The notes beneath the pieces were generated by a model. It was given only the letters and a program-made list of their open reading frames with translations. It had not been told where the DNA came from and searched no databases. A stretch of DNA of 64,000 bases, from assembly GCF_005233835.1 (NCBI RefSeq), contig NZ_SZQA01000014.1, positions 62,001-126,000 of the forward strand, read 5' to 3'. The translations under genes and the position numbers were made by a program. Origin of the DNA: Herbidospora galbida. Lineage in GTDB: Bacteria > Actinomycetota > Actinomycetes > Streptosporangiales > Streptosporangiaceae. Shown piece by piece: positions 17,339-25,692 of this stretch (the stretch's first letter is position 1; every line of letters starts with the position of its first letter).

Positions 17339-18085
17339 CTAGACCTCCGCCGTCAGCGCCTCGCCCATGGGGAACCAGGTCAACGGCAGCTGAGCTTGGA
17401 CGATGCCCTCCCGGCCGTCGCGGAAGTGCGACCAGCCCTCCCAATGGACCGCGAAGACGTTGGCCGGAGCCATGTCGCCGAGCAGGGTCACCGCGTCACG
17501 ACCGGTCATCGTGTAGCGCAGCGGCCCGGTGATCGGGAACCGGACGCCGCCGAGATGGAAGACCACCGTGCCCGGCTTCAGCGTGCGGGCGGTCTCGCGC
17601 AGGGGGGCGTACAGGACGGTGTCTCCCGTGATCCACAACGGGCCGTGCGCCTGGCCGGGCCATTCGAGGGCGAACCCGATGACGTCGCCGACGATGGGGT
17701 GGCTCAGCGGCGGCCCGTGCCGGCAGGGGGTGGCGGTGATCTTGACGTCGTTCAGGCGGGTGCTCTCGCCAGGGCGCAGCCCGGTGCCGCCGATCCGGCC
17801 GGCCCCCGAGTGGGTGGTGATCACCAGCGGGACGTCCTTCAGGAAGGCCCGCCCGGCGGCGTCGAGGTTGTCGTCGTGGTGGTCGTGGGTGAGCAGCACC
17901 GCGTCGACCGGCCCGATCTCCTCCGGCGTGAGCGCCGGTCCGGCGACCTTGGTCGACGAGGTGCCGAAGCCGAAGTCGTAGGTCCGGCCGGGCGCGTCGA
18001 AGGTCGGATCGGTGAGCAACCGGAGACCCTCGAACTCGATGAGTAACGTCGGGCCGCCGACATGGGTGAATGTGACCTCCGTCAT
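17339..18085 (-). CDS. MBL-fold metal-dependent hydrolase (UlaG-like)
   Basis: A 248-residue metallo-beta-lactamase-fold protein. The zinc motif is LLTHDHHDDNLD (HxHxDD), near residue 65. Further ligands are the histidine in VITTHSGAG, the PCRHGPP segment and the ITGDT aspartate. The C-terminal histidine is in NVFAVHWEGW. Members of this UlaG/YfhI-like group hydrolyse phosphodiesters, lactones or similar bonds. The gene precedes the epimerase by 34 bases and may be cotranscribed with it. The 81 bases upstream hold the divergent start of the YCII gene. Confidence 0.88.
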   Translation of the reverse strand: MTEVTFTHVGGPTLLIEFEGLRLLTDPTFDAPGRTYDFGFGTSSTKVAGPALTPEEIGPVDAVLLTHDHHDDNLDAAGRAFLKDVPLVITTHSGAGRIGGTGLRPGESTRLNDVKITATPCRHGPPLSHPIVGDVIGFALEWPGQAHGPLWITGDTVLYAPLRETARTLKPGTVVFHLGGVRFPITGPLRYTMTGRDAVTLLGDMAPANVFAVHWEGWSHFRDGREGIVQAQLPLTWFPMGEALTAEV

Positions 18086-18166
18086 GCCCCGTATTTTGTC
18101 GTTCCGGACATGTCCGGCGGGAGTCCCCGGCTCCGACGTATCGGGTGAGCGAAGGGAGAACAGATC

Positions 18167-18553
18167 ATGAAATACATGATCATGCTGTACGGCTCACAGC
18201 GTGACTTCGACGCCATGGCGACCGGCGGCCCCGAAGTGGCCGAGATGCACGCGTTCATGGAGAAGTGGAACAACGACCTGGTCGAGTCGGGCGAGTTCGT
18301 CGACGCCAAGGGCCTGTCGGCGCCCGTCCACGCGCGCCGGATCTCCATGAAGGGCGGGGTGCCGGTCGTCACCGACGGCCCCTACCCGGAGACCCAGGAG
18401 GTCCTGGTCGGCTACACGATCGTCGAGTGCGCCGGCTTCGACCGGGCCACCGAGATCGCCGCCCGGCTCGCCCGCACGCCCGGCCAGGAGGCCGAGGGCC
18501 AGTACGTCGACGTGCGGCCCATCATGGAGCACTTCGACGACATGTTCGAATGA
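18167..18553 (+). CDS. YCII-related (DGPF) domain protein
   Basis: A 128-residue YCII-family protein, starting MKYMIMLYG after a GAAGGGAGAA ribosome site. The fold markers are the N-terminal strand, a helix with MEKWNNDLVESGEF, and VVTDGPYPETQEVLVGY, the region called DGPF in this group. Its stop overlaps the sigma-factor ATG by four bases. YCII/DGPF proteins next to ECF42-type sigma factors are a recurrent actinobacterial pair, and a sensing or partner role for the sigma factor has been suggested, though the biochemistry is unresolved. Confidence 0.9.
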   Translation: MKYMIMLYGSQRDFDAMATGGPEVAEMHAFMEKWNNDLVESGEFVDAKGLSAPVHARRISMKGGVPVVTDGPYPETQEVLVGYTIVECAGFDRATEIAARLARTPGQEAEGQYVDVRPIMEHFDDMFE

Positions 18554-19758
18554 CCGACCGGCCCGGCGTGGAGGACCTGCTGCGCGAGCACGCGCCGCAG
18601 GTCCTCGCCGCGCTGGTGCGCCGTTACGGCCACTTCGACACGGCCGAGGACGCCGTCCAGGAGGCGCTCCTGGCCGCCGCCACCCAGTGGCCGGCCGACG
18701 GGGTGCCCGACAACCCGAAGGCGTGGCTGATCACCGTCGCCGCCCGCCGCCTGACCGACCTGCTGCGCAGCCAGCAGGCCCGCCGGGAGCGCGAGGAGGC
18801 GTCGGCCCGCTGGACCCCCGTGCCGGCCGACCCGCCCGCCGCCGGGGACGACACCCTGGTGCTGCTGTTCATGTGCTGCCACCCGTCGCTGTCGCCGGCG
18901 TCGCAGATCGCGCTGACCCTGCGCGCCGTCGGCGGCCTGACCACGGCCGAGATCGCCCGCGCCTTCCTGGTCCCCGAGGCGACCATGACCCGGCGCATCA
19001 CCCGGGCGAAGAAGACCGTCAAAGAGAGCGGCCAGCCCTTCGGCCTGCCCCGCGACCGCGCCGACCGCCTGGGCGTGGTGCTGCACGTCCTCTACCTGAT
19101 CTTCAACGAGGGCTACGCGACCACCTCCGGCCCCGACCTGCAACGGGTCGAACTGGCCCGCGAGGCGATCAGGCTGACCCGGATGCTCCGCCGCACGCTG
19201 CCCCGCGACGGCGAGGTGGCGGGCCTGCTGGCCCTGATGCTCCTCACCGACGCCCGCCGCGCCGCCCGCACCGGTCCCGGCGGCGCCCTGATCCCCATGG
19301 ACGAGCAGGACCGCTCGCTGTGGGACCCGGCGCAGATCGCCGAAGGCGTCGCCCTGCTCGAAGAGGCCCTCCCATGCGGCGAGCCCGGCCCCTACCAGCT
19401 CCAGGCCGCCATCGCCGCCCTCCACGACGAGGCCCCGGCCCCCGCCGCCACCGACTGGCCCCAGATCCGCGCCCTGTACGACGTCCTCTACGAGATGACC
19501 CCCACCCCGGTCGTGGCCCTGAACCGGGTGGTGGCCCTGGCCATGAGCGAGGGGCCGGCCGCCGGCCTGGCGGCGCTGGAGACGATCTCGCCGGTCGACC
19601 ACCGGGTGCTGGGCGTACGGGCCCATCTGCTGGAGATGTCGGGCGATCGCACGGCGGCGCGGAAGGCCTATCTCGACGCCGCGGAGGCGTCCACGAGCCT
19701 GCCGCGACAGCGCTACTTCCAGAGCAGGGCCGCCCGCTGCCTTGACGAGAGCGGCTAA
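18550..19758 (+). CDS. ECF RNA polymerase sigma factor, ECF42-like, with C-terminal TPR extension
   Basis: A 402-residue alternative sigma factor. Region 2 is near the N-terminus (RRYGHFDTAEDAVQEALLAA and PDNPKAWLITVAARRLTDLL) and region 4 follows (VGGLTTAEIARAFLVPEATM). The C-terminal two thirds form a helical, TPR-like extension (VLYLIFNEGYATTSG to RQRYFQSRAARCL), the hallmark of the ECF42 group, which lacks a classical anti-sigma factor. It overlaps the YCII gene by four bases. The C-terminal domain is thought to take over regulation in this group. The target regulon is not visible here. Confidence 0.92.
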   Translation: MTDRPGVEDLLREHAPQVLAALVRRYGHFDTAEDAVQEALLAAATQWPADGVPDNPKAWLITVAARRLTDLLRSQQARREREEASARWTPVPADPPAAGDDTLVLLFMCCHPSLSPASQIALTLRAVGGLTTAEIARAFLVPEATMTRRITRAKKTVKESGQPFGLPRDRADRLGVVLHVLYLIFNEGYATTSGPDLQRVELAREAIRLTRMLRRTLPRDGEVAGLLALMLLTDARRAARTGPGGALIPMDEQDRSLWDPAQIAEGVALLEEALPCGEPGPYQLQAAIAALHDEAPAPAATDWPQIRALYDVLYEMTPTPVVALNRVVALAMSEGPAAGLAALETISPVDHRVLGVRAHLLEMSGDRTAARKAYLDAAEASTSLPRQRYFQSRAARCLDESG

Positions 19759-19790
19759 AGCTATTAGCTTCTCAGCTATGAGCATTAGCT
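19758..19790. promoter_or_regulatory. Two palindromic sites before the hydrolase-tetR pair
   Basis: AAGCTATTAGCTT (19758-19770) is a perfect 13-base inverted repeat around a central T. A second pair of half-sites, AGCTA at 19774 and TAGCT at 19786, flanks the hydrolase start codon. The repeated AGCTA element suggests that a dimeric regulator, probably the TetR protein encoded downstream, binds here and controls its own operon. The first site overlaps the end of the sigma-factor gene. Confidence 0.5.
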
Positions 19791-20599
19791 ATTTGGAGCA
19801 CGAGGGTGGCCGGATCGCCTACGAGATCGACGGCGACGGCCCTCTGGTCGTCCTGGCCCATGGGATGGGCGACAGCCGCAAGGCCTTCCGGTTCCTGGCG
19901 CCGAAGCTGGTCGCGGCCGGTTACCGGGTCGCCTCGGTCGACCTGCGCGGCCACGGCGACTCGTCCACCACGTGGGCCTCCTACACGCGTACCGACATCG
20001 CGAACGACCTCGTCGCGCTGATCAGGGAGCTCGGCGGTCCGGCCGTCGTCGTGGGTCACTCGTTCGCCGGCGGGTCGGCGACGATCGCGGCCGTCGACGC
20101 GCCCGAGCTGGTCGCCGCGGTCGTTTTGGTCGGGCCGTTCACGCGGGCGCAGAAGACGGACTTCGGCGCCCTGCTGCGCGACGGGCACCACCGGCGCGGG
20201 ATCATGCTGCTGATGGCGACCGCCGCCCTGCGCAGCGTGAAACTGTGGAAGAAATACCTCGACCACGCCTACCCGGGCCGCAAGCCCGCCGACTGGCAGG
20301 CCTACCTGAGCACTCTGGAGACCACGCTGCACATGGACGTCGTGGCGAAGATGGGCATGAACCCGCCGGTCGACGCGGGGAGGAAACTGCCCCTGCTCAA
20401 GGCCCCCGCGCTGGTCGTCATGGGCGACCGCGACCCCGACTGGGGCGACCCGAGGGCCGAGGCCGAGGGGATCGTCGCGGAGACCCCGGCGGGGACCGTC
20501 GCGATGATCCCGGGCGCCGGGCACTACCCCCACGCGCAGTACCCCGACGAAGTCGCCGACGTCATGCTGCCGTTCCTCGCGGAGCACACGCGTGGCTAG
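19778..20599 (+). CDS. Alpha/beta-hydrolase
   Basis: A 273-residue hydrolase starting at the ATG at 19778; an in-frame ATG at 19742 would overlap the sigma-factor gene and carries no family sequence. The oxyanion region is VVLAHGMGDSRKAF, the nucleophile elbow is VVGHSFAGG with the active serine, the acid lies in VVMGDRDPDWG, and the catalytic histidine is in PGAGHYPHAQYP. It resembles esterases and epoxide-hydrolase-type enzymes; the substrate is unknown. The last eight bases overlap the TetR gene, which suggests that the enzyme removes or produces the TetR ligand. Confidence 0.9.
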   Translation: MSISYLEHEGGRIAYEIDGDGPLVVLAHGMGDSRKAFRFLAPKLVAAGYRVASVDLRGHGDSSTTWASYTRTDIANDLVALIRELGGPAVVVGHSFAGGSATIAAVDAPELVAAVVLVGPFTRAQKTDFGALLRDGHHRRGIMLLMATAALRSVKLWKKYLDHAYPGRKPADWQAYLSTLETTLHMDVVAKMGMNPPVDAGRKLPLLKAPALVVMGDRDPDWGDPRAEAEGIVAETPAGTVAMIPGAGHYPHAQYPDEVADVMLPFLAEHTRG

Positions 20600-21146
20600 G
20601 GCGGGCCTGACGCCCGAGATCGTCGTCGACCTCGCCATGGCGATCGTCGACGAGCACGGCCCGGCCGCCGTCACCCTGTCGGCGGTCGCGGCCCGGGCGG
20701 GAGTGGCCACGCCCTCGCTCTACAAGCACGTGCGCAACCTGGCCGAACTCACCGAACTCGTGTCGATCAGGGTGATGGACCAACTGGCCGACCGAGGCTC
20801 CGCCGCCGTCGCCGGCCGGTCGGGCGAAGACGCTTTGCGCGCCTACGCCGACGCCTGGCGGGGCTACGCGAAAGACCACCCCGGCCGCTACGCCGCCATG
20901 ATCCAGACCGCCTCGCCGGAGCTGTCGAAGGCCGGCCAGAAAATCATCGACATCATCCTGGCCGCGCTGCGGTCGTACGGGCTCGAAGGCGAACAGGCCA
21001 TCCACGCGACGCGTGCCCTGCGCGCCGCCATCCACGGGTTCGTCGTCATCGAGACGGTCGGCGGTTTCGGTCTCCCGTACGCCATCGACGAGAGCTACCA
21101 CCAGTTGATCGGGATGGTGATCGCGGGCCTGCCGAAACCCGTGTGA
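20592..21146 (+). CDS. TetR/AcrR family transcriptional regulator
   Basis: A 184-residue regulator with a GTG start inside the end of the hydrolase gene. The helix-turn-helix is VTLSAVAARAGVATPSLYKH. The ligand domain contains DAWRGYAKDHPGRYAAM, matching the WHG-type C-terminal domain family (TetR_C). It probably autoregulates the hydrolase operon through the AGCTA palindromes upstream. The dienelactone hydrolase follows after 12 bases and may be in the same transcript. Confidence 0.9.
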   Translation: MARAGLTPEIVVDLAMAIVDEHGPAAVTLSAVAARAGVATPSLYKHVRNLAELTELVSIRVMDQLADRGSAAVAGRSGEDALRAYADAWRGYAKDHPGRYAAMIQTASPELSKAGQKIIDIILAALRSYGLEGEQAIHATRALRAAIHGFVVIETVGGFGLPYAIDESYHQLIGMVIAGLPKPV

Positions 21147-21158
21147 CAAGATCGCCCC

Positions 21159-21881
21159 ATGTGTCACAGCACCGACAGCAGGCCACCCGCGCCGCCGGTG
21201 GCGGGGGCGGTCGCCTCTCATGAGCAGACCACGCTGACCAGCGAAGACGGCACCCGCTTCCTGGCCTACCGGGCCGAACCCGCCGAGCCCAACGGCCGTT
21301 CGGTGATCATCCTGCCGGACATCCGCGGCCTCCATCCCTACTACCGGGACCTGGCCGTCCGGTTCGCCGAGGCGGGTTTCCACACCATCGCCATCGACTA
21401 TTTCGGCCGCACCGCCGAAACCGACGATCGGGGCGAAGACTTCGACTGGCAGCCCCACATCGCCCAGGTCACCCCGGAACAGGTCGACCAGGACGTCGCC
21501 GCCGCCCGCGCCGAACTGCCCGCCCCGGTCTTCACCGTGGGCTTCTGCTTCGGCGGCTCCCACTCGTGGCGGCTGGGCGCCCACGGCAGCGGACTGGCCG
21601 GCGCGATCGGCTTCTACGGCGCCATCCGCCGCATCGGCGAGGTGCCGTCCACGCCCGGCGCCCCGATCCTGCTGCTGCGCGGCGGCGCCGACACGGCGTC
21701 GACCCCGGAGGAGTTCGACGGCTTCACCGCCGCCCTCGACGCCGCAGGCACACCCAACACGTCTGTCATTTATGACGGCGCCCCCCACTCGTTCTTCGAC
21801 CGTTCGTTCGCCGAATGGGCCGAGGCCTGCGACGACGCGTGGCGCCAGATCATGGGCTTCACGGCGGATCACTCCCAGTAA
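21159..21881 (+). CDS. Dienelactone hydrolase family protein
   Basis: A 240-residue alpha/beta-hydrolase of the dienelactone hydrolase family. The nucleophile is a cysteine in VGFCFGGSHSW (GxCxGG), the acid is near LLLRGGADTAS, and the histidine is in YDGAPHSFFD. The early segment VIILPDIRGLHPYYRD is also typical. Family members open lactones from aromatic breakdown, though many actinobacterial paralogues have unassigned substrates. It follows the TetR gene closely. Confidence in the family is high and in the substrate low. Confidence 0.92.
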   Translation: MCHSTDSRPPAPPVAGAVASHEQTTLTSEDGTRFLAYRAEPAEPNGRSVIILPDIRGLHPYYRDLAVRFAEAGFHTIAIDYFGRTAETDDRGEDFDWQPHIAQVTPEQVDQDVAAARAELPAPVFTVGFCFGGSHSWRLGAHGSGLAGAIGFYGAIRRIGEVPSTPGAPILLLRGGADTASTPEEFDGFTAALDAAGTPNTSVIYDGAPHSFFDRSFAEWAEACDDAWRQIMGFTADHSQ

Positions 21882-21967
21882 GACAACTGTCACTCAGGGT
21901 GTCATCGTGGCCGCTCGCCCGGGTTGGTGACCATCAAGGTCCCCCCACCTGTGAAGGGAGTGGCCCG

Positions 21968-22498
21968 ATGGCTACCAAGTTCCAGTACCGCAAGATCACC
22001 GGTGTCTTCCGCGCGATGGACGTCGACGGCGACGGCTACCTGACCGAGTCCGACTTCGAGGCGCTGGCGAGCCGGTGGGCGGCGATCCAGGGGCAGCCGA
22101 AGGGCCGCATCTACTCGATCATGATGAACTGGTGGGCCACCCTCCTGACGGCCGACCGCGACGGCGACGAGCGGGTCACCCTCGACGACGTGATGGTGAT
22201 CGTCGACCGGCTCAACGAGATGCCCCACGCGATGGCCACCACGGCGCTGTCGATGTTCGACGCGGTCGACGCGAACGGCGACGGCCTGATCTCGGCCCGG
22301 GAGTACAACCAGATGATCGTGGGCTGGACCGGCGTGCCGACCGACACCGACGACGTCTTCGACGAACTCGACGGCGACGACGACGGCTACCTGTCCCGCA
22401 CGGAGTTCGGCGAACTGTGGGCGGAGTTCTGGTCGGGCGACGACCAGCGGGCGTCGGGGTCGCTGGTGTTCGGGCGGATCGACGTACCGGCGCGCTAA
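21968..22498 (+). CDS. Calmodulin-like EF-hand calcium-binding protein
   Basis: A 176-residue protein with four EF-hand loops: DVDGDGYLTESD, DRDGDERVTLDD, DANGDGLISARE and DGDDDGYLSRTE. Loops 1, 3 and 4 have all calcium-coordinating residues; loop 2 is slightly weaker. The arrangement resembles actinobacterial calerythrin/CabB-type proteins, which bind calcium in the cytoplasm. No signal peptide is present. The ATG at 21968 is supported by a GGGAG ribosome site eight bases upstream. The pentapeptide gene begins 17 bases downstream, so the two may be cotranscribed. Confidence 0.95.
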   Translation: MATKFQYRKITGVFRAMDVDGDGYLTESDFEALASRWAAIQGQPKGRIYSIMMNWWATLLTADRDGDERVTLDDVMVIVDRLNEMPHAMATTALSMFDAVDANGDGLISAREYNQMIVGWTGVPTDTDDVFDELDGDDDGYLSRTEFGELWAEFWSGDDQRASGSLVFGRIDVPAR

Positions 22499-22515
22499 AT
22501 TGCGAGAATGGCGCG

Positions 22516-23160
22516 ATGCCGCGCGAACTCGAAGACCTCCCCTACGCCCCCTACCTCGAACTTCTGACCGGTGAGCTCGAGCGGGAGGGCGACTACGACG
22601 GCGTCCACCTTCGTGACGCCACGTTCGACGACGTCAACACGGTCGGCGCCCGGTTCATGGAGTCGGCGGTCCAGCAGGTCACGATCAACGACAGCCGCAT
22701 GGACCGGAGCCGTTACAACGACGTCTGGTTCCACACCGTCCGGTGGATCGGGGTGAACCTCGCCGAGAGCGACTGGTTCGACGTCGAGGTCCTCTCCAGC
22801 GCCATGTCCGGTGTCCCCATGTTCGGGTCGAAGGTTCACCAGGTCGTCTTCCACAACTGCAAACTCGACTCCGTCAACCTGCGGCAGGCCACGTTGCGGA
22901 ACGTCACCTTCGAAGACTGCCTGCTCCGGGAGGTCGACTTCGCCGGCGCCAAGCTCAGAGAGGTCACCTTTCCCGGCACGGACCTCGAGGACGTCAGGTT
23001 CGACAAGGCCACGTTCACCAAGGTCGACTTCAGGAAGGCCCGGTCGATCGGGATCGCCGACGGCGTCGAGTCTCTGCGGGGGGCCACGATCTCGATGACC
23101 CAGCTACTCGACCTTGCCCCACGTATGGCTCACGCGCTGGGGATCTCCGTACGCGATTGA
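22516..23160 (+). CDS. Pentapeptide-repeat protein
   Basis: A 214-residue protein. From about residue 25 to 185 it shows five-residue periodicity with a central L or F, such as VNLRQATLRNVTFEDCLLRE and VDFAGAKLREVTFPGTDLED, which folds as a quadrilateral beta helix. Some relatives protect DNA gyrase by mimicking DNA; most have no known function. Neither a signal peptide nor a transmembrane helix is seen. The last 57 bases overlap the convergent PrsW-like gene. Confidence 0.88.
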   Translation: MPRELEDLPYAPYLELLTGELEREGDYDGVHLRDATFDDVNTVGARFMESAVQQVTINDSRMDRSRYNDVWFHTVRWIGVNLAESDWFDVEVLSSAMSGVPMFGSKVHQVVFHNCKLDSVNLRQATLRNVTFEDCLLREVDFAGAKLREVTFPGTDLEDVRFDKATFTKVDFRKARSIGIADGVESLRGATISMTQLLDLAPRMAHALGISVRD

Positions 23161-23967
23161 CCGCCGGTCGAGGTGGCGTGCCGCGATGAACACCACGATC
23201 GCGATGACCAGCAGGGGGATCCCCTTGGCGAAGGTCGAGTCGGGGAGCAGGGGCGAGTCCCACCAGGCGTGCATGAACATGGCCACGATCCAGGCCGAGA
23301 CGGCCACCGTGACCCGTGTGGCGGGCGTGCGGTCGGTGCGGGCGATGGCGTAGCCCAGGCCCGCTCCGGCGACCGCGGTCATGGCCCAGTGGCTCCACCA
23401 GGCCGAATACACCAGCCGGGCGATCAGCGATTCCACGGTGTCGCCGCTCTGCTCGATGCCGCCGGTCGCGATGATCGTGTTGAAGACGTACAGGAGGTCT
23501 TCGACGATCTGGAAGGCCAGGCCGATGATCGCGCCGTAGCCGAATCCGGCCAGGGCGCCCGACATGACCCATGGGGCGATCAGCGCGATCAGGGCGACGC
23601 CGGCCAGTTTCGCGGTCTCCTCGTCGAGCGGCGCGACGATGGCGTCGGCCCAGCGGTCGGCGAAGAGGGGGGCGGTCGTCTTGCTGAGGATGGCGCTGAA
23701 GGCGGTGTTGGCCAGGAACGCGACGGCGAACGCGGCCAGGCCGCCCCAGGCCAGGGCCATCCACGCGTAGCCGATCGGCGCGGCGCGCAGCGGGCGGATG
23801 CGGGTGAACAGCCAGAACGCGACCAGCAGGACCGGCACCAGTACGCACAGGGCGATCAGGGTGCCGATCGTGAACACCCGGGCCTGCGGCACGAGCGTCG
23901 TGTAGACGAGCAGGACGCCCATGACGACGCCGAGAAGCCAGACCCAGAAGGCCGGGCGGCCGGTCAT
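23104..23967 (-). CDS. PrsW-family intramembrane metalloprotease-like protein
   Basis: A 287-residue protein with about eight hydrophobic helices. Putative catalytic residues sit in conserved positions of the family: the EE pair in PLDEETAKLAGV, the glutamate in FQIVEDLLYVFN, histidine in AWWSHWAMT and the histidine in MFMHAWWDSP. PrsW in Bacillus cleaves an anti-sigma factor; actinobacterial homologues are mostly uncharacterised. The ATG overlaps by four bases the stop of the upstream gene, which encodes a membrane-anchored or secreted protein and may be a partner. The gene end overlaps the pentapeptide gene tail-to-tail. Confidence 0.88.
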   Translation of the reverse strand: MTGRPAFWVWLLGVVMGVLLVYTTLVPQARVFTIGTLIALCVLVPVLLVAFWLFTRIRPLRAAPIGYAWMALAWGGLAAFAVAFLANTAFSAILSKTTAPLFADRWADAIVAPLDEETAKLAGVALIALIAPWVMSGALAGFGYGAIIGLAFQIVEDLLYVFNTIIATGGIEQSGDTVESLIARLVYSAWWSHWAMTAVAGAGLGYAIARTDRTPATRVTVAVSAWIVAMFMHAWWDSPLLPDSTFAKGIPLLVIAIVVFIAARHLDRRSIAYGDPQRVSHTWGKVE

Positions 23968-24530
23968 CGGGGGGCTCCGGCGAACTGGATCGAGGCGATC
24001 ATCCGGGTGATGTCGTCGCTGCGGGAGGCGATGGCGGCCGGGTCGCCGGCCACCAGGACGCTCGCGCCCTGCTCGGGGGCGGCGAAGACGGCCTGGGTGC
24101 CGATGTGGTCGTCCACCCTGATCATGGCGGCCAGGCCGGGGACCCCCTGCGTGGTCGTGATCGGGACGGGGCTCTCGGCCTTGACGGGCACGCCCTGCGC
24201 CTTGAAGATCAGGTGCTGGCCGGTCCAGAGCTCCTGCGGGGTGGCCGCCTCGGCGTCGATCACGCTGAGCTGGACGGTCGCCCCGCCGCTGACCAGCGAC
24301 ACCGACTCCGACAGCGACGACGCGCCCTCGTCGAGCGCCCATCCGGCGGGCACGAGCATGGAGACGGGCCGCGAGCCGCCGTCGAACTCCTGGCCGACCT
24401 CGATGACCGTGCCCGCCGCGAGCGGCACGGCGTCGTCGGCGACGACGGCGTTCGCCAGTGGCAGGCCGATGGCCAGGATTCCGAGTATCACCAGGATCGC
24501 GATCGATCCGGGCCATCCGGTGCGCGACAT
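23964..24530 (-). CDS. Membrane-anchored or secreted protein of unknown function
   Basis: A 188-residue protein that begins with a hydrophobic segment (residues 7-29, GSIAILVILGILAIGLPLAN) acting as signal peptide or anchor. No lipobox is seen. The exported part, from about residue 32, is predicted as mixed alpha/beta with no recognisable motif. It is encoded directly before, and overlapping by four bases, the PrsW-like protease gene. It may be a substrate or accessory factor of that membrane protein; this is inference. I do not recognise a family. Confidence 0.75.
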   Translation of the reverse strand: MSRTGWPGSIAILVILGILAIGLPLANAVVADDAVPLAAGTVIEVGQEFDGGSRPVSMLVPAGWALDEGASSLSESVSLVSGGATVQLSVIDAEAATPQELWTGQHLIFKAQGVPVKAESPVPITTTQGVPGLAAMIRVDDHIGTQAVFAAPEQGASVLVAGDPAAIASRSDDITRMIASIQFAGAPR

Positions 24531-24573
24531 GAGACCCCTAAAGACCAGGGGGGATGCCCCGACTCATAACCGG

Positions 24574-25611
24574 CTACGTCAGAACAAAACCTGCTTCCCG
24601 GGCGAGCTGGAGCTCTTCCCGGGTCTCGACGACCAGCACGGGCACCCCGTCGGTGCTGATCAGGCCGTCGTCGGTACGGTTGCTGCCCACCGGCTCCCGC
24701 ACCCCCAGCAGGCCCAGGCGTCGGCAGACCCCCGCGCGGACCTCCGGCTGGTCCCAGCCGATCTCGCCGGTGAAGACGAGGGCGTCGAGGCGGTCGAGCG
24801 AGGTAGCGGCGGCGGCGATCTCGCGGGCGACGCGGTGGCAGTAGACGTCGATGGTGAACGTGTCGCCCGCCTTGACCAGGTCGCGGGTGTCGCCGGAGAA
24901 CCCGTCCGAGAGGCCCAGCAGACCGGAGTGCCGCTCCAGCCCGTCGCGCAGCTCGGCGAGCGTGAGCCGACCGTCGAGGAGCCAGAGCAGCATGCCGGGG
25001 TCGACGCTGCCCGACCGCTTGCTCATCGGGACGCCTTCAAGGGGCGTGAAGCCCATCGAGGTGTCCATCGACCGTCCGTCGCGGACGGCGCAGACCGAGG
25101 CCCCACCGCCCAGATGGCACATGACCAGCTGGGACGCCTCGACCAGCTCGCCGGCCCTGCGCAGCGCGTGGGCGTAGGAGAGGCCGTGGAAGCCGTATCG
25201 GCGCAGGCCGAAGCGGGCCCGCCAGTCGGCGGGGATCGGATAGGTCGAGGCCACGTCGGGCAGGCCGGCATGGAAGGCGGTGTCGGGGCAGAGCACCTGT
25301 GGGACGTCGGGCAGCGCCTCCAGCGACGCCTTGATCAGCTTCAGCGCGGGCGGCAGGTGCAGCGGGGCGAGGTCGGAGATCTCCGACAGGCGGTCGACCA
25401 GCTCCGGCGTGGCCCGCGTGGGCTCCCGTACGATCGGCCCTCCGTGCACCAGCCGGTGCGACACCGCGTCGGGCCTCTCGTCGAGGAACTCCAGGAGCGC
25501 GTCGGCCGAGGTCGGGGCCTGTTCCACGTGGTGGGTGGCGAGCACCTCCCCCGAGGAGACGAGGTGGAGCTGCAGACTCGACGAACCGGCGTTGACCGTC
25601 AGAACTCTCAC
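24574..25611 (-). CDS. ackA: Acetate kinase, divergent
   Basis: A 345-residue acetate/propionate kinase, about 50 residues shorter than usual. It starts at GTG 25611 after a GGGGAAG site. Recognisable motifs are VNAGSSSLQ, SHRLVHGGP, RYGFHGLSYAHAL, MCHLGGGASV, SMDTSMGFTPLEG, SKRSGSVDPG and a C-terminal TREELQLARE. Two motif positions differ from the consensus: glutamine replaces the lysine after NAGSSS, and the usual GIGEN segment reads EIGWDQ. The enzyme should convert acetyl phosphate and ADP to acetate and ATP. It is divergent from phosphoketolase, with 81 bases between the starts, which makes the pathway link strong. Confidence 0.9.
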   Translation of the reverse strand: MRVLTVNAGSSSLQLHLVSSGEVLATHHVEQAPTSADALLEFLDERPDAVSHRLVHGGPIVREPTRATPELVDRLSEISDLAPLHLPPALKLIKASLEALPDVPQVLCPDTAFHAGLPDVASTYPIPADWRARFGLRRYGFHGLSYAHALRRAGELVEASQLVMCHLGGGASVCAVRDGRSMDTSMGFTPLEGVPMSKRSGSVDPGMLLWLLDGRLTLAELRDGLERHSGLLGLSDGFSGDTRDLVKAGDTFTIDVYCHRVAREIAAAATSLDRLDALVFTGEIGWDQPEVRAGVCRRLGLLGVREPVGSNRTDDGLISTDGVPVLVVETREELQLAREAGFVLT

Positions 25612-25692
25612 GACATGGAGACTTCCCCGCGATATCCGGTGAAGACCTCGAAAACCGCGACACTCCACCGCGAACCCGGGTAGAGCCCGGAC

